From Streptomyces violaceoruber (GTDB lineage Bacteria; Actinomycetota; Actinomycetes; Streptomycetales; Streptomycetaceae): a stretch of 64,000 nt of DNA. The stretch covers positions 7,812,001-7,876,000 of the forward strand of contig NZ_CP137734.1 of assembly GCF_033406955.1 (NCBI RefSeq), written 5' to 3'. Position 1 is the first letter of the stretch; every line of letters starts with the position of its first letter. Positions 33,989 to 42,372 of this stretch are shown piece after piece. The notes below the pieces were generated by a model. That model did no database searches, was not told where the DNA came from, and was given only the letters and a program-made list of their open reading frames with translations. The position numbers and the translations under genes were made by a program.

Positions 33989-35311
33989 TTGAGTCACAAG
34001 CGAATCCCCAAGCGCAGGGCCGCGATGGCGGCGGGCGGTGTGGTGGCGCTCGGCGCGGCCGCGATCCTGCTGCCGAACGCGAACGCCTCGCAGGACGGCG
34101 GCTCCTCGGACGATGCCGCCGCGGCACCCAGGACGCTCAAGGCGGCGGACGCGTCGGATCTCGCCGCCCGGCTCGCCGGCCTGCTCGGCGACAGCTTCGC
34201 CGGCTCCTACTACGACTCCGGCGCCCGGCAACTGGTCGTCAACGTCGTCCCCGGCGACAACAACCAGGTGGTCGTGCAGGCCGAGAAGGCGGGTGCGAAG
34301 GTCCGCGAGGTCGACAACAGCATGGGCGAGCTGCGCGGCGGCGCGCAGACCCTGAAGGCCGAGGCCGGCATCCCCGGGACCGCGTGGGCGATCGACCCGC
34401 GGACCAACAAGATCCTGGTGACCGCCGACAGCACCGTCACCGGCGACCGGTGGGACCGGCTGGAGTCCACCGTCGACGGCCTCGGGTCCGGCATGGCGAC
34501 GGTCAGGAAGTCCGCCGGCACCTTCAAGACCTTCGCGTCGGGCGGCGACGCGATCTTCGGCGGCGGAGCGCGCTGCTCACTCGGCTTCAACGTCACCGCG
34601 GGCGACGGCTCGCCCGCCTTCCTGACGGCCGGTCACTGCGGGGTGGCGGCCGACCAGTGGTCCGACGCACAGGGCGGACAGCCGATCGCCACCGTCGACC
34701 AGGCGGTCTTCCCCGGCGAGGGCGACTTCGCGCTCGTCAGGTACGACGACCCGGCGACCGAGGCGCCGAGCGAGGTCGACCTCGGCGACCAGACCCTGCC
34801 GATCAGCGGGGCCGCCGAGGCGGCGGTCGGCCAGGAGGTCTTCCGCATGGGCAGTACGACCGGACTGGCCGACGGGCAGGTGCTCGGCCTGGACGCCACC
34901 GTCAACTATCCCGAGGGCACGGTCACCGGCCTCATACAGACCGACGTCTGCGCCGAGCCCGGCGACAGCGGCGGCTCCCTCTTCACGCGGGACGGCCTCG
35001 CGATCGGCCTGACCTCCGGCGGCAGCGGGGACTGCACGGTCGGCGGCGAGACCTTCTTCCAGCCGGTCACCACGGCCCTGGCGGCGGTCGGCGCCACCCT
35101 CGGGGGCGAGGACGGCGGCGCGGGTGCCGGAGACGCGGGCGGTGCCGGCGCAGGTGCCGGCGAGGAGGGTGATGCGGGAGGTGCGGGCGACGCGGGCGAC
35201 GGCGGCGCTGGTGCGGGTGACAAAGGTGACAAAGGTGACACAGGTGACGCGGGTGACGCGGGTGACGGTGCACCCGTCGGCGGTGGGGACGGCTCGGGGC
35301 TGACGGGCTGA
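33989..35311 (+). CDS. Secreted streptogrisin-like serine protease (S1) with collagen-like tail
   Basis: 440 residues from a TTG at 33989, chosen because AGGAGG lies 9 bases upstream and a Sec signal (SHKRIPKRRAAMAAGG, cleaved near PNANA) follows at once. An alpha-lytic-type pro-region spans about 50-185, and the mature part starts near GGDAIFGGGARCS. Triad: His216 (TAGHC), Asp246 (DFALVRYD), Ser327 (GDSGG). From 373 a low-complexity tail of Gly, Ala, Asp and Glu ends in Gly-x-y triplets GDK-GDK-GDT-GDA-GDA (410-424). Paralogue at 53887-55251. Confidence 0.92.
   Translation: MSHKRIPKRRAAMAAGGVVALGAAAILLPNANASQDGGSSDDAAAAPRTLKAADASDLAARLAGLLGDSFAGSYYDSGARQLVVNVVPGDNNQVVVQAEKAGAKVREVDNSMGELRGGAQTLKAEAGIPGTAWAIDPRTNKILVTADSTVTGDRWDRLESTVDGLGSGMATVRKSAGTFKTFASGGDAIFGGGARCSLGFNVTAGDGSPAFLTAGHCGVAADQWSDAQGGQPIATVDQAVFPGEGDFALVRYDDPATEAPSEVDLGDQTLPISGAAEAAVGQEVFRMGSTTGLADGQVLGLDATVNYPEGTVTGLIQTDVCAEPGDSGGSLFTRDGLAIGLTSGGSGDCTVGGETFFQPVTTALAAVGATLGGEDGGAGAGDAGGAGAGAGEEGDAGGAGDAGDGGAGAGDKGDKGDTGDAGDAGDGAPVGGGDGSGLTG
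35216..35269 (+). repeat. 9-bp coding repeats for Gly-x-y triplets
   Basis: GGTGACNNN repeated six times in frame (GDK, GDK, GDT, GDA, GDA, GDG) in the tail of the protease gene. Copies are nearly identical at DNA level, so recent slippage expansion is likely. Confidence 0.85.
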
Positions 35312-35336
35312 CGGGCTGACGGGCTGACGGGCTGAC
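35297..35336. repeat. 8-bp tandem repeat GGGCTGAC x5 across a stop codon
   Basis: Five perfect copies covering the last codons and stop of the protease gene. Because the unit is 8 bases, successive TGA triplets fall in all three frames, so the array stops translation in every forward frame. Copy number is likely to vary between strains. Confidence 0.9.
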
Positions 35337-35548
35337 GCCACGTCGGCTCGGTGCGGCCGGTCTGCGCCCCGGCCGCACCGCCCGCCGCACTGGTTCACGG
35401 CCCGCGGGCAGCGGTGCGTGTCCGCCACCACCTCCTGGCCGCCGGCAGGTCCCGGCCCGGCCCGCACCCGTCCGGCGGCGCGAAGCGCCCGTCCGCGAGC
35501 CCCGGAGTGCCCCTGATCGCCGCTCCCCGGTCCCCAGGGGCTGCGCGG

Positions 35549-38035
35549 ATGCCTCACAAGCGCTGTAATGGCGAGGTGGCCGGAGAGGACGCTGCGGAAC
35601 GCGGACCGAGGACGCTGCGTGCCGAGGGCGCCCTGAACGCGATCGTGGCCGGACCGGTGCCGCAGGAGCGGCTGCGCGTAATCCTCGAGCAGGCGCTGGT
35701 CTTCGCGGGCGCCTCCTTCGCCGCGCTCTACGCGCCGGGCGACGATCGCGAGCTGCTCTGCCTGGTCGAGTCGGCCGGAGTGCCCCGCTCGCTGTACGGC
35801 GTACGCGACAGCTACCCCGCGTCCGGCGGTTCCCCGGTCGCCGACGCCCACCGCGCCGGCGAGGCGGTGTGGATCGGGCCGGAGGAGTTCGCCGGATCGG
35901 CGGAGTCACGGCATGTGCCGTCGAGCGGCTTCTCGCTCGCCGTCCTGCCCGTGCGCGGGGACGGCGGCGGCTGCTTTCTCGCCCTGACCGAGCGCCCGGA
36001 CGGGTTCGACACCGACGACCGTACGTGCCTGGAGGCGATCGCGGAGGCGATGACCTGCCCCGCCCCGGCCGAGACCGCCGCCCGTGCCGAGACCGGTGAC
36101 CTCCAGCCGGACGCCTTCACCCTGACCATGGACTCCGGCCGGGTGGAGGTCGGCGACGACATCCTGCGGCTGTTCGGACTGGCCCCCGGCGAGTTCGACG
36201 GCAAGGTCGAGACGCTGCTCGGCCTCACCGTGCCGGAGGACCTGCCGTCCCTGATGTCGGTGACCGAGTCCGACCACATGACCATCGGCGAGCGCGAGCT
36301 GGAGTTCCGGGTGCTCCAGCCCACCGGCCCGCCGAAGTGGCTGCGGCTCAGCGGGCGCCTGCTGCCCGGCGGCGAGGGCCGGCCGGCCCTTCTGGTCGGC
36401 ACCGTCGCCGACGCCTCCACCCTGCGTCCGGACGTGACCGACGTCGCCCGCGTCCAGCGGCTGGCCGCCGCGCTGGCCACCGCCGGGACGGTCCGCGACG
36501 TCAGCCAGGCCGTCGTCGCCGCCCTGCGCAGGCCGCTGCGGGCCGACCGGATCGCGCTGGCCGAGCTGGAGAACGACCGGCTCGTCGTCACCGTCCTCGA
36601 CCCGCCCGACCCCGAGTCCTGGCCCGAACTGTGGCGCCTGGAGTGGCGCACCGAGTGGCCGGACGCGCCGGTACGGGCCATGCCGACCCTGGCCGCCGCG
36701 CTGCGCGAGGGCCGCGCCCGGATCTGGCCCGCCGGCACCGGGGACCTGGAGCCCGCCCTCGCCGACGTCGGCCCCGGCGGCCTCGCCGTGCTGCCGCTGC
36801 CCGCCGGCGGACGCATGGCCGGTGCCTGCCTGATCGGCTGGGACACCCCGCACGACTTCGGCCCCGACGAACGGGCCCTGCTCACCGCCTCCGCGGGCCT
36901 GGCCGGGCAGGCCCTGATGCGCGCCCACGCCTTCGACGCCGAGCACGAGCTGGTCGGCATGCTCCAGCGCCAGCTGCTGCCGCGCCGCCTGCCCAAGCTG
37001 CCCGGCGCGGTCGCCGTCGCCCGCTACCTGCCCAGCACGGCGGGCCTGGAGCTGGGCGGCGACTGGTACGACGTGATCCCGCTGCCCGACCACCACGTCG
37101 CCCTCGTCATCGGCGACGTCCAGGGCCACAGCGCCGGCGCGGCCACCCTCATGGGCCAGATGCGCACCGCCCTGCGCGCCTACGCGGTCGAGGGCCACCC
37201 GCCGGACGTCGTGGTCTCCCACGCCAACCGGCTGCTGACGGGCATGGAGACCGACCTCTTCGCCACCTGCGTCTACGTCGACCTCGACATGGAGGAGGGC
37301 TCCGCCTGGTGCGTGCGCGCGGGGCACCTGCCACCGGTGCTGCGCCATCCCGACGGCAGCACCGAGATCGCGGAGGTGGAGGGCGGCCCGCCGCTCGGCG
37401 TGGTGACCCAGGCCGACTTCCCGATGAGCCCGCTGCGGCTGCGGCCCGGCACGCTGATCGCCCTCACCACGGACGGCCTGGTGGAGACGCCGGAGTCCGA
37501 CATCGACGAGGGCATGGACCGGTTCGCGCACGCGCTGGCCGTCTCCGCCCCCGACCACCTCGGACTCGTCGCCGACGCCCTGCTCGGCAACGCCCGCCGC
37601 AACGACGACGTGGCCCTGCTGCTGGTGCGCTACGACGGAATGGCCCTGCGCCCGCTGCGCGAGAGCTGGTCGGTGTGGCGGCTGCCCGAGGCCGTGCGGC
37701 ACGCCCGCCGCTTCACCCGGCGCACCCTGCGCACCTGGGGCGTACCGGACGACGACATCGACGGAGTGCTCCTGATCGTCTCCGAGCTGGTCACCAACGC
37801 CCTGGTGCACACCGACGGCAAGGTACGGCTCGACCTCACCCTGATCGGCGGACGGCTGCGCGTGGCCGTCGCCGACGCCTCGCCGCGCACGCCGGTCAAG
37901 CCGACCAGCATCGGCTGGGAGGCCACCGGCGGACGCGGCATCCTCCTGGTCGAGGCGATGTCGGCGACCTGGGGGACGCTGCCGGTCAGCGGGGGCAAGC
38001 AGGTGTGGAGCGAGATCCCGGTGGGCGGCGGCTGA
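35549..38035 (+). CDS. Multidomain SpoIIE-type PP2C phosphatase with GAF, PAS and HATPase domains
   Basis: 828 residues from ATG 35549 with AGGGG upstream; a GTG at 35576 is an alternative. Order: GAF-like (about 30-175), PAS (about 190-295), GAF (310-460), SpoIIE/PP2C (about 480-690, with GGDWYDVIPL and LVIGDVQGHS) and HATPase_c (about 700-825, with VSELVTNALVHT and GGRGILLVEAM). Soluble. It should dephosphorylate a STAS protein in response to an input sensed by GAF/PAS, and could bind an anti-anti-sigma factor through its own HATPase. The second such protein in the window. Confidence 0.92.
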   Translation: MPHKRCNGEVAGEDAAERGPRTLRAEGALNAIVAGPVPQERLRVILEQALVFAGASFAALYAPGDDRELLCLVESAGVPRSLYGVRDSYPASGGSPVADAHRAGEAVWIGPEEFAGSAESRHVPSSGFSLAVLPVRGDGGGCFLALTERPDGFDTDDRTCLEAIAEAMTCPAPAETAARAETGDLQPDAFTLTMDSGRVEVGDDILRLFGLAPGEFDGKVETLLGLTVPEDLPSLMSVTESDHMTIGERELEFRVLQPTGPPKWLRLSGRLLPGGEGRPALLVGTVADASTLRPDVTDVARVQRLAAALATAGTVRDVSQAVVAALRRPLRADRIALAELENDRLVVTVLDPPDPESWPELWRLEWRTEWPDAPVRAMPTLAAALREGRARIWPAGTGDLEPALADVGPGGLAVLPLPAGGRMAGACLIGWDTPHDFGPDERALLTASAGLAGQALMRAHAFDAEHELVGMLQRQLLPRRLPKLPGAVAVARYLPSTAGLELGGDWYDVIPLPDHHVALVIGDVQGHSAGAATLMGQMRTALRAYAVEGHPPDVVVSHANRLLTGMETDLFATCVYVDLDMEEGSAWCVRAGHLPPVLRHPDGSTEIAEVEGGPPLGVVTQADFPMSPLRLRPGTLIALTTDGLVETPESDIDEGMDRFAHALAVSAPDHLGLVADALLGNARRNDDVALLLVRYDGMALRPLRESWSVWRLPEAVRHARRFTRRTLRTWGVPDDDIDGVLLIVSELVTNALVHTDGKVRLDLTLIGGRLRVAVADASPRTPVKPTSIGWEATGGRGILLVEAMSATWGTLPVSGGKQVWSEIPVGGG

Positions 38036-38053
38036 GCCGCGCGGCCCGCACGG

Positions 38054-38094
38054 CCCCTGGGTTTCACCGGTCCCCGTCCGGGGACCCGCAGGGG
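38054..38094 (+). terminator. Nested hairpin after the second phosphatase
   Basis: Inner stem GGTCCCC/GGGGACC with loop GTCC (38069-38086), extended by outer CCCCTG (38054) and CAGGGG (38089). It lies 18 bases after the stop codon. Confidence 0.7.
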
Positions 38095-38135
38095 CGAGCG
38101 CACCAGAAGCGGAACCAGAAGGAAGATGATGCCCC

Positions 38136-38315
38136 GTGACCACGGACACCGACGGCAAACCCGCCGTCCGGCGGCTGGAGACAGGCTGGTCGAAGGCCCG
38201 CCGCCTGCGGAGCAGAGGCGTGATGCGCACCTGCGTACCCGCCGTGGAGGACGGCAGCACCGTCCGCGCACCGCAATCGGGTCAGGAGTCGAACATCGTC
38301 CGGGGCGAGGACTGA
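38136..38315 (+). CDS. Small hypothetical protein (59 aa)
   Basis: GTG start with AAGGAAG about 10 bases upstream, and a good hairpin just after the stop, which supports a real short gene. Hydrophilic and basic in the middle (GWSKARRLRSRGVMRTC), ending ESNIVRGED. One cysteine, no signal peptide, no family recognised. It lies between the phosphatase terminator and the dTDP-glucose dehydratase gene. Confidence 0.5.
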   Translation: MTTDTDGKPAVRRLETGWSKARRLRSRGVMRTCVPAVEDGSTVRAPQSGQESNIVRGED

Positions 38316-38345
38316 CCGGACCCCGAGGGTGGTGACACCGCCCAG

Positions 38346-38369
38346 CGCGCCGGCCTTGGTGCCGGCGCG
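38346..38369 (+). terminator. Hairpin after the small ORF
   Basis: CGCGCCGGC (38346-38354) and GCCGGCGCG (38361-38369) are exact complements with a 6-base loop, 30 bases after the stop of the 59-residue gene. Confidence 0.7.
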
Positions 38370-38480
38370 GTGCGCGTTGCGGGGCGGCCGCGGACCGCGA
38401 GGGGCACGCCGGTAGCGTCACAGGGGTCCCGCACCACCCGCAAGAGGGCACGGAGCCCGCGACTAGGCACGGATCCGCTC

Positions 38481-39455
38481 ATGAACATCCTGGTCACCGG
38501 CGCCGCCGGATTCATCGGCTCCCGGTACGTCCGCGGGCTGCTCGCCTCCGACGCGCCCGGCGCCCCGCGGGTCACCGTGCTGGACGCCCTCACCTACGCC
38601 GGATCCACCGCCAATCTCGAACTCGGCCACCCCCGGCTGGAGTTCGTGCACGGCGACATCCGCGACGCGGCGCTCGTGGACAGGCTGACGGCCGGGGCCG
38701 ACCAGGTGGTGCACTTCGCCGCCGAGTCCCATGTGGACCGCTCCATCCACGCCGCCTCCGACTTCGTCCTCACCAACGTCGTCGGCACCCAGAACCTGCT
38801 GGACGCCGCCCTGCGCCATGGCGTCGGGCCCTTCGTGCACGTCTCCACCGACGAGGTCTACGGCTCGGTCGACGCCGGTTCGGCGACCGAGGAGCACCCC
38901 CTGCGGCCGAGCTCCCCCTACTCCGCCTCGAAGGCGTCGGGCGACCTGCTGGCCCTCTCCTACCACCGCACCCACGGCCTCGACGTACGGGTGACCCGGT
39001 GCTCCAACAACTACGGCCCGCACCAGTTCCCCGAGAAACTCGTGCCGCTGTTCGTCACCCGTCTCCTGGACGGCCACCGGGTCCCGCTGTACGGGGACGG
39101 CCGCAACGTCCGCGACTGGCTGCACGTCGACGACCACTGCCGGGGCGTCGACCTGGTCCGCACCCGTGGCAGGGCCGGCGAGGTCTACAACATCGGCGGC
39201 GGCACCGAGTTGAGCAACCGCGACCTCACCGGCCTGCTCCTGGACGCCTGCGGCGCGGGGCCGGACCGCATCGTGCACGTCGAGGACCGCAAGGGCCACG
39301 ACCTGCGCTACTCGGTCGACTGGAGCAAGGCCCGCGAGGAGCTGGGCTACCGCCCCCACCGCGACCTCGCGACCGGGCTGGCCGAGACCGTCGCCTGGTA
39401 CCGGGACAACCGGGCCTGGTGGGAGCCGCTCGAGCGGCGCGCCGACGCGGGCTGA
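38481..39455 (+). CDS. dTDP-glucose 4,6-dehydratase-like SDR
   Basis: 324 residues. NAD-binding GAAGFIGS at 7-14, active-site STDEVYG (Thr, Asp, Glu) and YSASKASGD with the catalytic Tyr-x3-Lys, followed by NNYGPHQFPEKLVPL, all RmlB hallmarks. It should turn dTDP-glucose into the 4-keto-6-deoxy sugar used for deoxysugars. The usual partners (thymidylyltransferase, epimerase, reductase, glycosyltransferases) are absent, so it is an orphan here and could act on another nucleotide sugar. Confidence 0.92.
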   Translation: MNILVTGAAGFIGSRYVRGLLASDAPGAPRVTVLDALTYAGSTANLELGHPRLEFVHGDIRDAALVDRLTAGADQVVHFAAESHVDRSIHAASDFVLTNVVGTQNLLDAALRHGVGPFVHVSTDEVYGSVDAGSATEEHPLRPSSPYSASKASGDLLALSYHRTHGLDVRVTRCSNNYGPHQFPEKLVPLFVTRLLDGHRVPLYGDGRNVRDWLHVDDHCRGVDLVRTRGRAGEVYNIGGGTELSNRDLTGLLLDACGAGPDRIVHVEDRKGHDLRYSVDWSKAREELGYRPHRDLATGLAETVAWYRDNRAWWEPLERRADAG

Positions 39456-39474
39456 CGGGCCGCTTCCGTACGGG

Positions 39475-40056
39475 TCAGCCGTGCGTCTTGGCCAGCAGCT
39501 CCAGGATGTCCCGCGTCGTGCCCGTCTCGCCCAGGCGCGGGAAGATCCGCTCGACGCTGCCCCGGTGCGCCTCGGCACTCATGTCGCTCATCGCGTCGGT
39601 CGCGAGCGTGACGTGATAGCCGTGCTCGTGGGCGGCCCGGGCGGTGGACTCGACACCGATGCTGGTGGCGATGCCGGTCAGCACGATCTGGGTGACACCG
39701 CGGCGGCGCAGCTGGACATCGAGGCCGGTGCCGTGGAAGGCGCCCCAGTTGCGCTTGGTGACGGTGAGGTCGCCGGGGTGCCCGGCCAGTTCGCCGACGA
39801 CGACGTCCCAGCCCTCGGGCCGCGGCCCGCCGGCGCCGGCCTCCGTGCGACCGGGCACGGCGTCCGCCCCGTCGGCGGCGAAGGAGACCCGGACCAGCAC
39901 CACGGGCAGGTCGCGGGCCCGGAAGGCTTCGGCCAGTTCGGCGCTCCGGGCCACGACCTCGGCGCCGGAGTACGGCTCGGTGGGCGCGGCGACGATACCG
40001 GCCTGGAGGTCGATCACGACGAGGGCGGTACGGGGGTCCAGAACGGTGACGGTCAT
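39475..40056 (-). CDS. Isochorismatase-like hydrolase lacking the catalytic cysteine
   Basis: 193 residues. Rossmann-like fold with Asp16 (VVIDLQ) and Lys101 (TVTKRNWGAF), two of the three catalytic residues. The third position, normally Cys in the GVATxxC-V pattern, is Gly134 in GIATSIGVESTA. It may be a non-hydrolytic or differently acting family member; true isochorismatases (EntB) also lack the Cys. Cytoplasmic. Divergent from the phosphoesterase gene across an AT-rich stretch with a long inverted repeat. Confidence 0.85.
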   Translation of the reverse strand: MTVTVLDPRTALVVIDLQAGIVAAPTEPYSGAEVVARSAELAEAFRARDLPVVLVRVSFAADGADAVPGRTEAGAGGPRPEGWDVVVGELAGHPGDLTVTKRNWGAFHGTGLDVQLRRRGVTQIVLTGIATSIGVESTARAAHEHGYHVTLATDAMSDMSAEAHRGSVERIFPRLGETGTTRDILELLAKTHG

Positions 40057-40116
40057 GGGGCGGTGCCTTTCGGGTGGTTCTCACGCGGTTCGGCCGCGAT
40101 CGACCCCACCGTAAGT

Positions 40117-40164
40117 TCGACAGCTAAAACTGTCCAGCTAAGCCTGCACAGTTTTACCTGTCGA
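40117..40164. promoter_or_regulatory. Long inverted repeat in the divergent promoter region
   Basis: Arms 40117-40133 and 40148-40164 are complementary with one mismatch out of 17 (TCGACAGcTAAAACTGT against ACAGTTTTAcCTGTCGA), separated by 14 bases. It sits in an unusually AT-rich island between the divergent hydrolase and phosphoesterase genes. It could be an operator for a regulator encoded elsewhere or a short hairpin RNA element. Confidence 0.75.
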
Positions 40165-40178
40165 TTAAGCTGGAACAC

Positions 40179-40679
40179 GTGCGTCTGCTGATCACGTCCG
40201 ACACCCACCTGCCCAAGCGTGCGAAAGAACTGCCGGCACCGCTGCTGGCGGAGATCCCGCGCGCGGACGTCGTCCTGCACGCGGGGGACTGGGTCGACAC
40301 GGCCACCCTCGACCTAGTGGAGAGCCGCAGCCGCAGACTCGTCGGCGTCCACGGAAACAACGACGGACCCGCGCTGCGTGCCCGGCTGCCCGAGGTGGCG
40401 TACGCGGACCTCGGCGGCCTGCGCTTCGGCGTCGTCCACGAGACGGGCGCCGCACAGGGGCGGGAGGCCCGCTGCGCCGCCCGCTTCCCCGGCCTGGACG
40501 TCCTGGTCTTCGGACACAGCCACATCCCCTGGGACACCACCGCCGCCACCGGCCTGCGGCTGCTCAACCCGGGGTCGCCGACGGACCGGCGCCGTCAGCC
40601 GTACCGCACCTACCTGACCGCCACGGTCGCCGACGGCCGGCTGCGCGACGTCGAGCTGCACCGGCTGCCGCCGCGGTGA
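40179..40679 (+). CDS. Metallophosphoesterase (YfcE/MJ0936-like)
   Basis: 166 residues, GTG start. Full calcineurin-like metal set: D8-x-H10 (SDTHLP), GD37 (HAGDWVD), GNND 59-62, H87 (VVHETG) and GHSH 112-115. Single-domain size matches YfcE-type phosphodiesterases, which cleave artificial phosphodiesters or cyclic nucleotides with Mn; the natural substrate is unknown. The last base of the inverted repeat lies 14 bases upstream, so its transcript start may overlap that element. Confidence 0.9.
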   Translation: MRLLITSDTHLPKRAKELPAPLLAEIPRADVVLHAGDWVDTATLDLVESRSRRLVGVHGNNDGPALRARLPEVAYADLGGLRFGVVHETGAAQGREARCAARFPGLDVLVFGHSHIPWDTTAATGLRLLNPGSPTDRRRQPYRTYLTATVADGRLRDVELHRLPPR

Positions 40680-40919
40680 GCGGCGGCCCGCATCGGGACG
40701 GGCGGCACCCGTGAGGGCGCCGCCCGGTGCGGACCGGGCCGCTCCGTGTCGCGGGAAGCGGCCCGGGCGCTTCTTCTGGAGTGCGCTGTCACGGACCTCC
40801 TTCCGGGGCAGTGGTGTCGAGGGCATGCATGCCTCGTCCGTTGCCGGGCGACTACCCGGGACGGGCCGGCTCACACATGCGTGCGGGGACGACCCGCCGG
40901 GCCCGGACCGCGTGGTGTC

Positions 40920-42173
40920 TCAGCCGGCCGACGGCCCCGTCCAGTCCGCCGCCACCCGGCCGATGCGGACCCGCTGCGGGTGATCGCCGACGGGGACGGA
41001 GACCGACTTCTCGCCGGTGGCGAAGTCGATGGCCGTCACCTGGTCGGCGCCGCTCTCGGAGACCACGCAGTGCGTCCCGTCGCCGCTGATGGTGGCCCAG
41101 TAGGGCTTGGCCGCGGGCACGAGCGGACCCTCCTCGAGGGTGTCGCGGTTGACGACCGTCGCGTAGTCGTCCATCGTGCCCGCGACGCAGATCCTGGCGC
41201 CGTCCGGGCTCATCGAGAGACCGTGGTGACGCGAGTCGTTGACCCAGGTGGTGCGGTCCTCGCTGGTGGCGGGGTTCTTCGGCAGGGTCTTCGTCCGGGT
41301 GATCCGGTCCCCGGCGACGTCGTACTCGAAGAAGCCGTTGAAGAACGAGACCTGGAAGTACAGCTTGGACTCGTCGGGCGAGAAGACGGCCGGCCGCACC
41401 GCGTCCGAGTGATCCCCGAGACCGATCGCGTCGAGCCGCTGCCGCATGTCGATGACCTTGACCTGCCGGTACGTCTTCGCGTCCACGACCGTGATGCGCC
41501 GGTCGCCCTTCGTCCAGTCGAGCCAGGGGGCGTCGAGCGCGGTGTTCACGTCACCGATGGACATGTTCCAGATGTACCGGCCGTCGCGGGTGAAGATGTT
41601 CTCGTGCGGCTTGTCGCCCGTGCCGAACGAGCCGACCTGCTCACCGGTCCGGATGTCGAGGACGTGCACGGTGTTCGAGGTCGACGCCGAGACCGCGACC
41701 CGGGTGCCGTCGGGGGAGACCGCCATGTGGTCGGAGCGGTAACCCGAGACGGGGAAGCGCCAGTTGATGTCGCCGGTGGCGAGGTCGACGGAGACCACGT
41801 CGGCGAAGCTCGGCCGGGAGACGACCACCGAGGTGCCGTCCGGCGTCGAGTACATGTCGTCGACGAGCTGGTCGTGTCCCTCGCCGACGCCGTTGCGGAT
41901 GGCCTGGAAGTAGATCCACTTGATCGGATCGGCGTTGATCTCCGCCATCCGCTCCGCCTTGTCCGGGACGACGTCGATCCGGCCGATCCGCGCGAAGTCA
42001 CCGGTGGACCGGATGACGTCCGCGGTGCCGTCCCAGTTGTTGCCGACGAACATCACCTCGCGCAGGCCGGCGGGGGCGTCCGGAGCGGCCGAGGCCGTGG
42101 CGGCGGGGGTGGCGACGGTGAGGGCGAGGGCGGCGGCTACGGCGCCGAGGTGCCTGGTCGAGAAGGCGGGCAT
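40920..42173 (-). CDS. Secreted YncE-like beta-propeller protein
   Basis: 417 residues, ATG with GGAGGAG. Sec signal (TRHLGAVAAALALTVA, cleavage after ASA about residue 29). Several WD/YVTN-like blades follow: VSVDLATGDINW, VAVSPDGTRVAVSASTSNTVHVLDI, MSPDGARICVAGTMDDYATVV and TAIDFATGEKSVSVPVG. Extracellular propellers of this kind bind other proteins or metals; no catalytic residues seen. A TetR gene is divergent and probably controls it. Confidence 0.85.
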   Translation of the reverse strand: MPAFSTRHLGAVAAALALTVATPAATASAAPDAPAGLREVMFVGNNWDGTADVIRSTGDFARIGRIDVVPDKAERMAEINADPIKWIYFQAIRNGVGEGHDQLVDDMYSTPDGTSVVVSRPSFADVVSVDLATGDINWRFPVSGYRSDHMAVSPDGTRVAVSASTSNTVHVLDIRTGEQVGSFGTGDKPHENIFTRDGRYIWNMSIGDVNTALDAPWLDWTKGDRRITVVDAKTYRQVKVIDMRQRLDAIGLGDHSDAVRPAVFSPDESKLYFQVSFFNGFFEYDVAGDRITRTKTLPKNPATSEDRTTWVNDSRHHGLSMSPDGARICVAGTMDDYATVVNRDTLEEGPLVPAAKPYWATISGDGTHCVVSESGADQVTAIDFATGEKSVSVPVGDHPQRVRIGRVAADWTGPSAG

Positions 42174-42272
42174 GGTGCTCTCCTCCGGCAGGGGGCGTGG
42201 TGGGGGGCGCTGGAGCATGGGCTGCTGGCGCGCCGGAGCGCGCAATCTGAACACAGCTGCTTTCAGAGTGAA

Positions 42273-42288
42273 CTTACTGCAAAGTAAG
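42273..42288. promoter_or_regulatory. Candidate TetR operator
   Basis: CTTACT-GCAA-AGTAAG, exact 6-base arms, in an AT-rich patch between the propeller gene and the TetR gene. A weaker CTGAA/TTCAG pair lies at 42247-42265. Both are placed to control either gene. Confidence 0.65.
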
Positions 42289-42372
42289 GAAGGGTCGCCC
42301 TTCTCCACAAGGCCCCGGACCCGACAAACTCGTTCGGAGGGACGGGAGTTGGCGAGCGGGAGGAGGCAGCGG

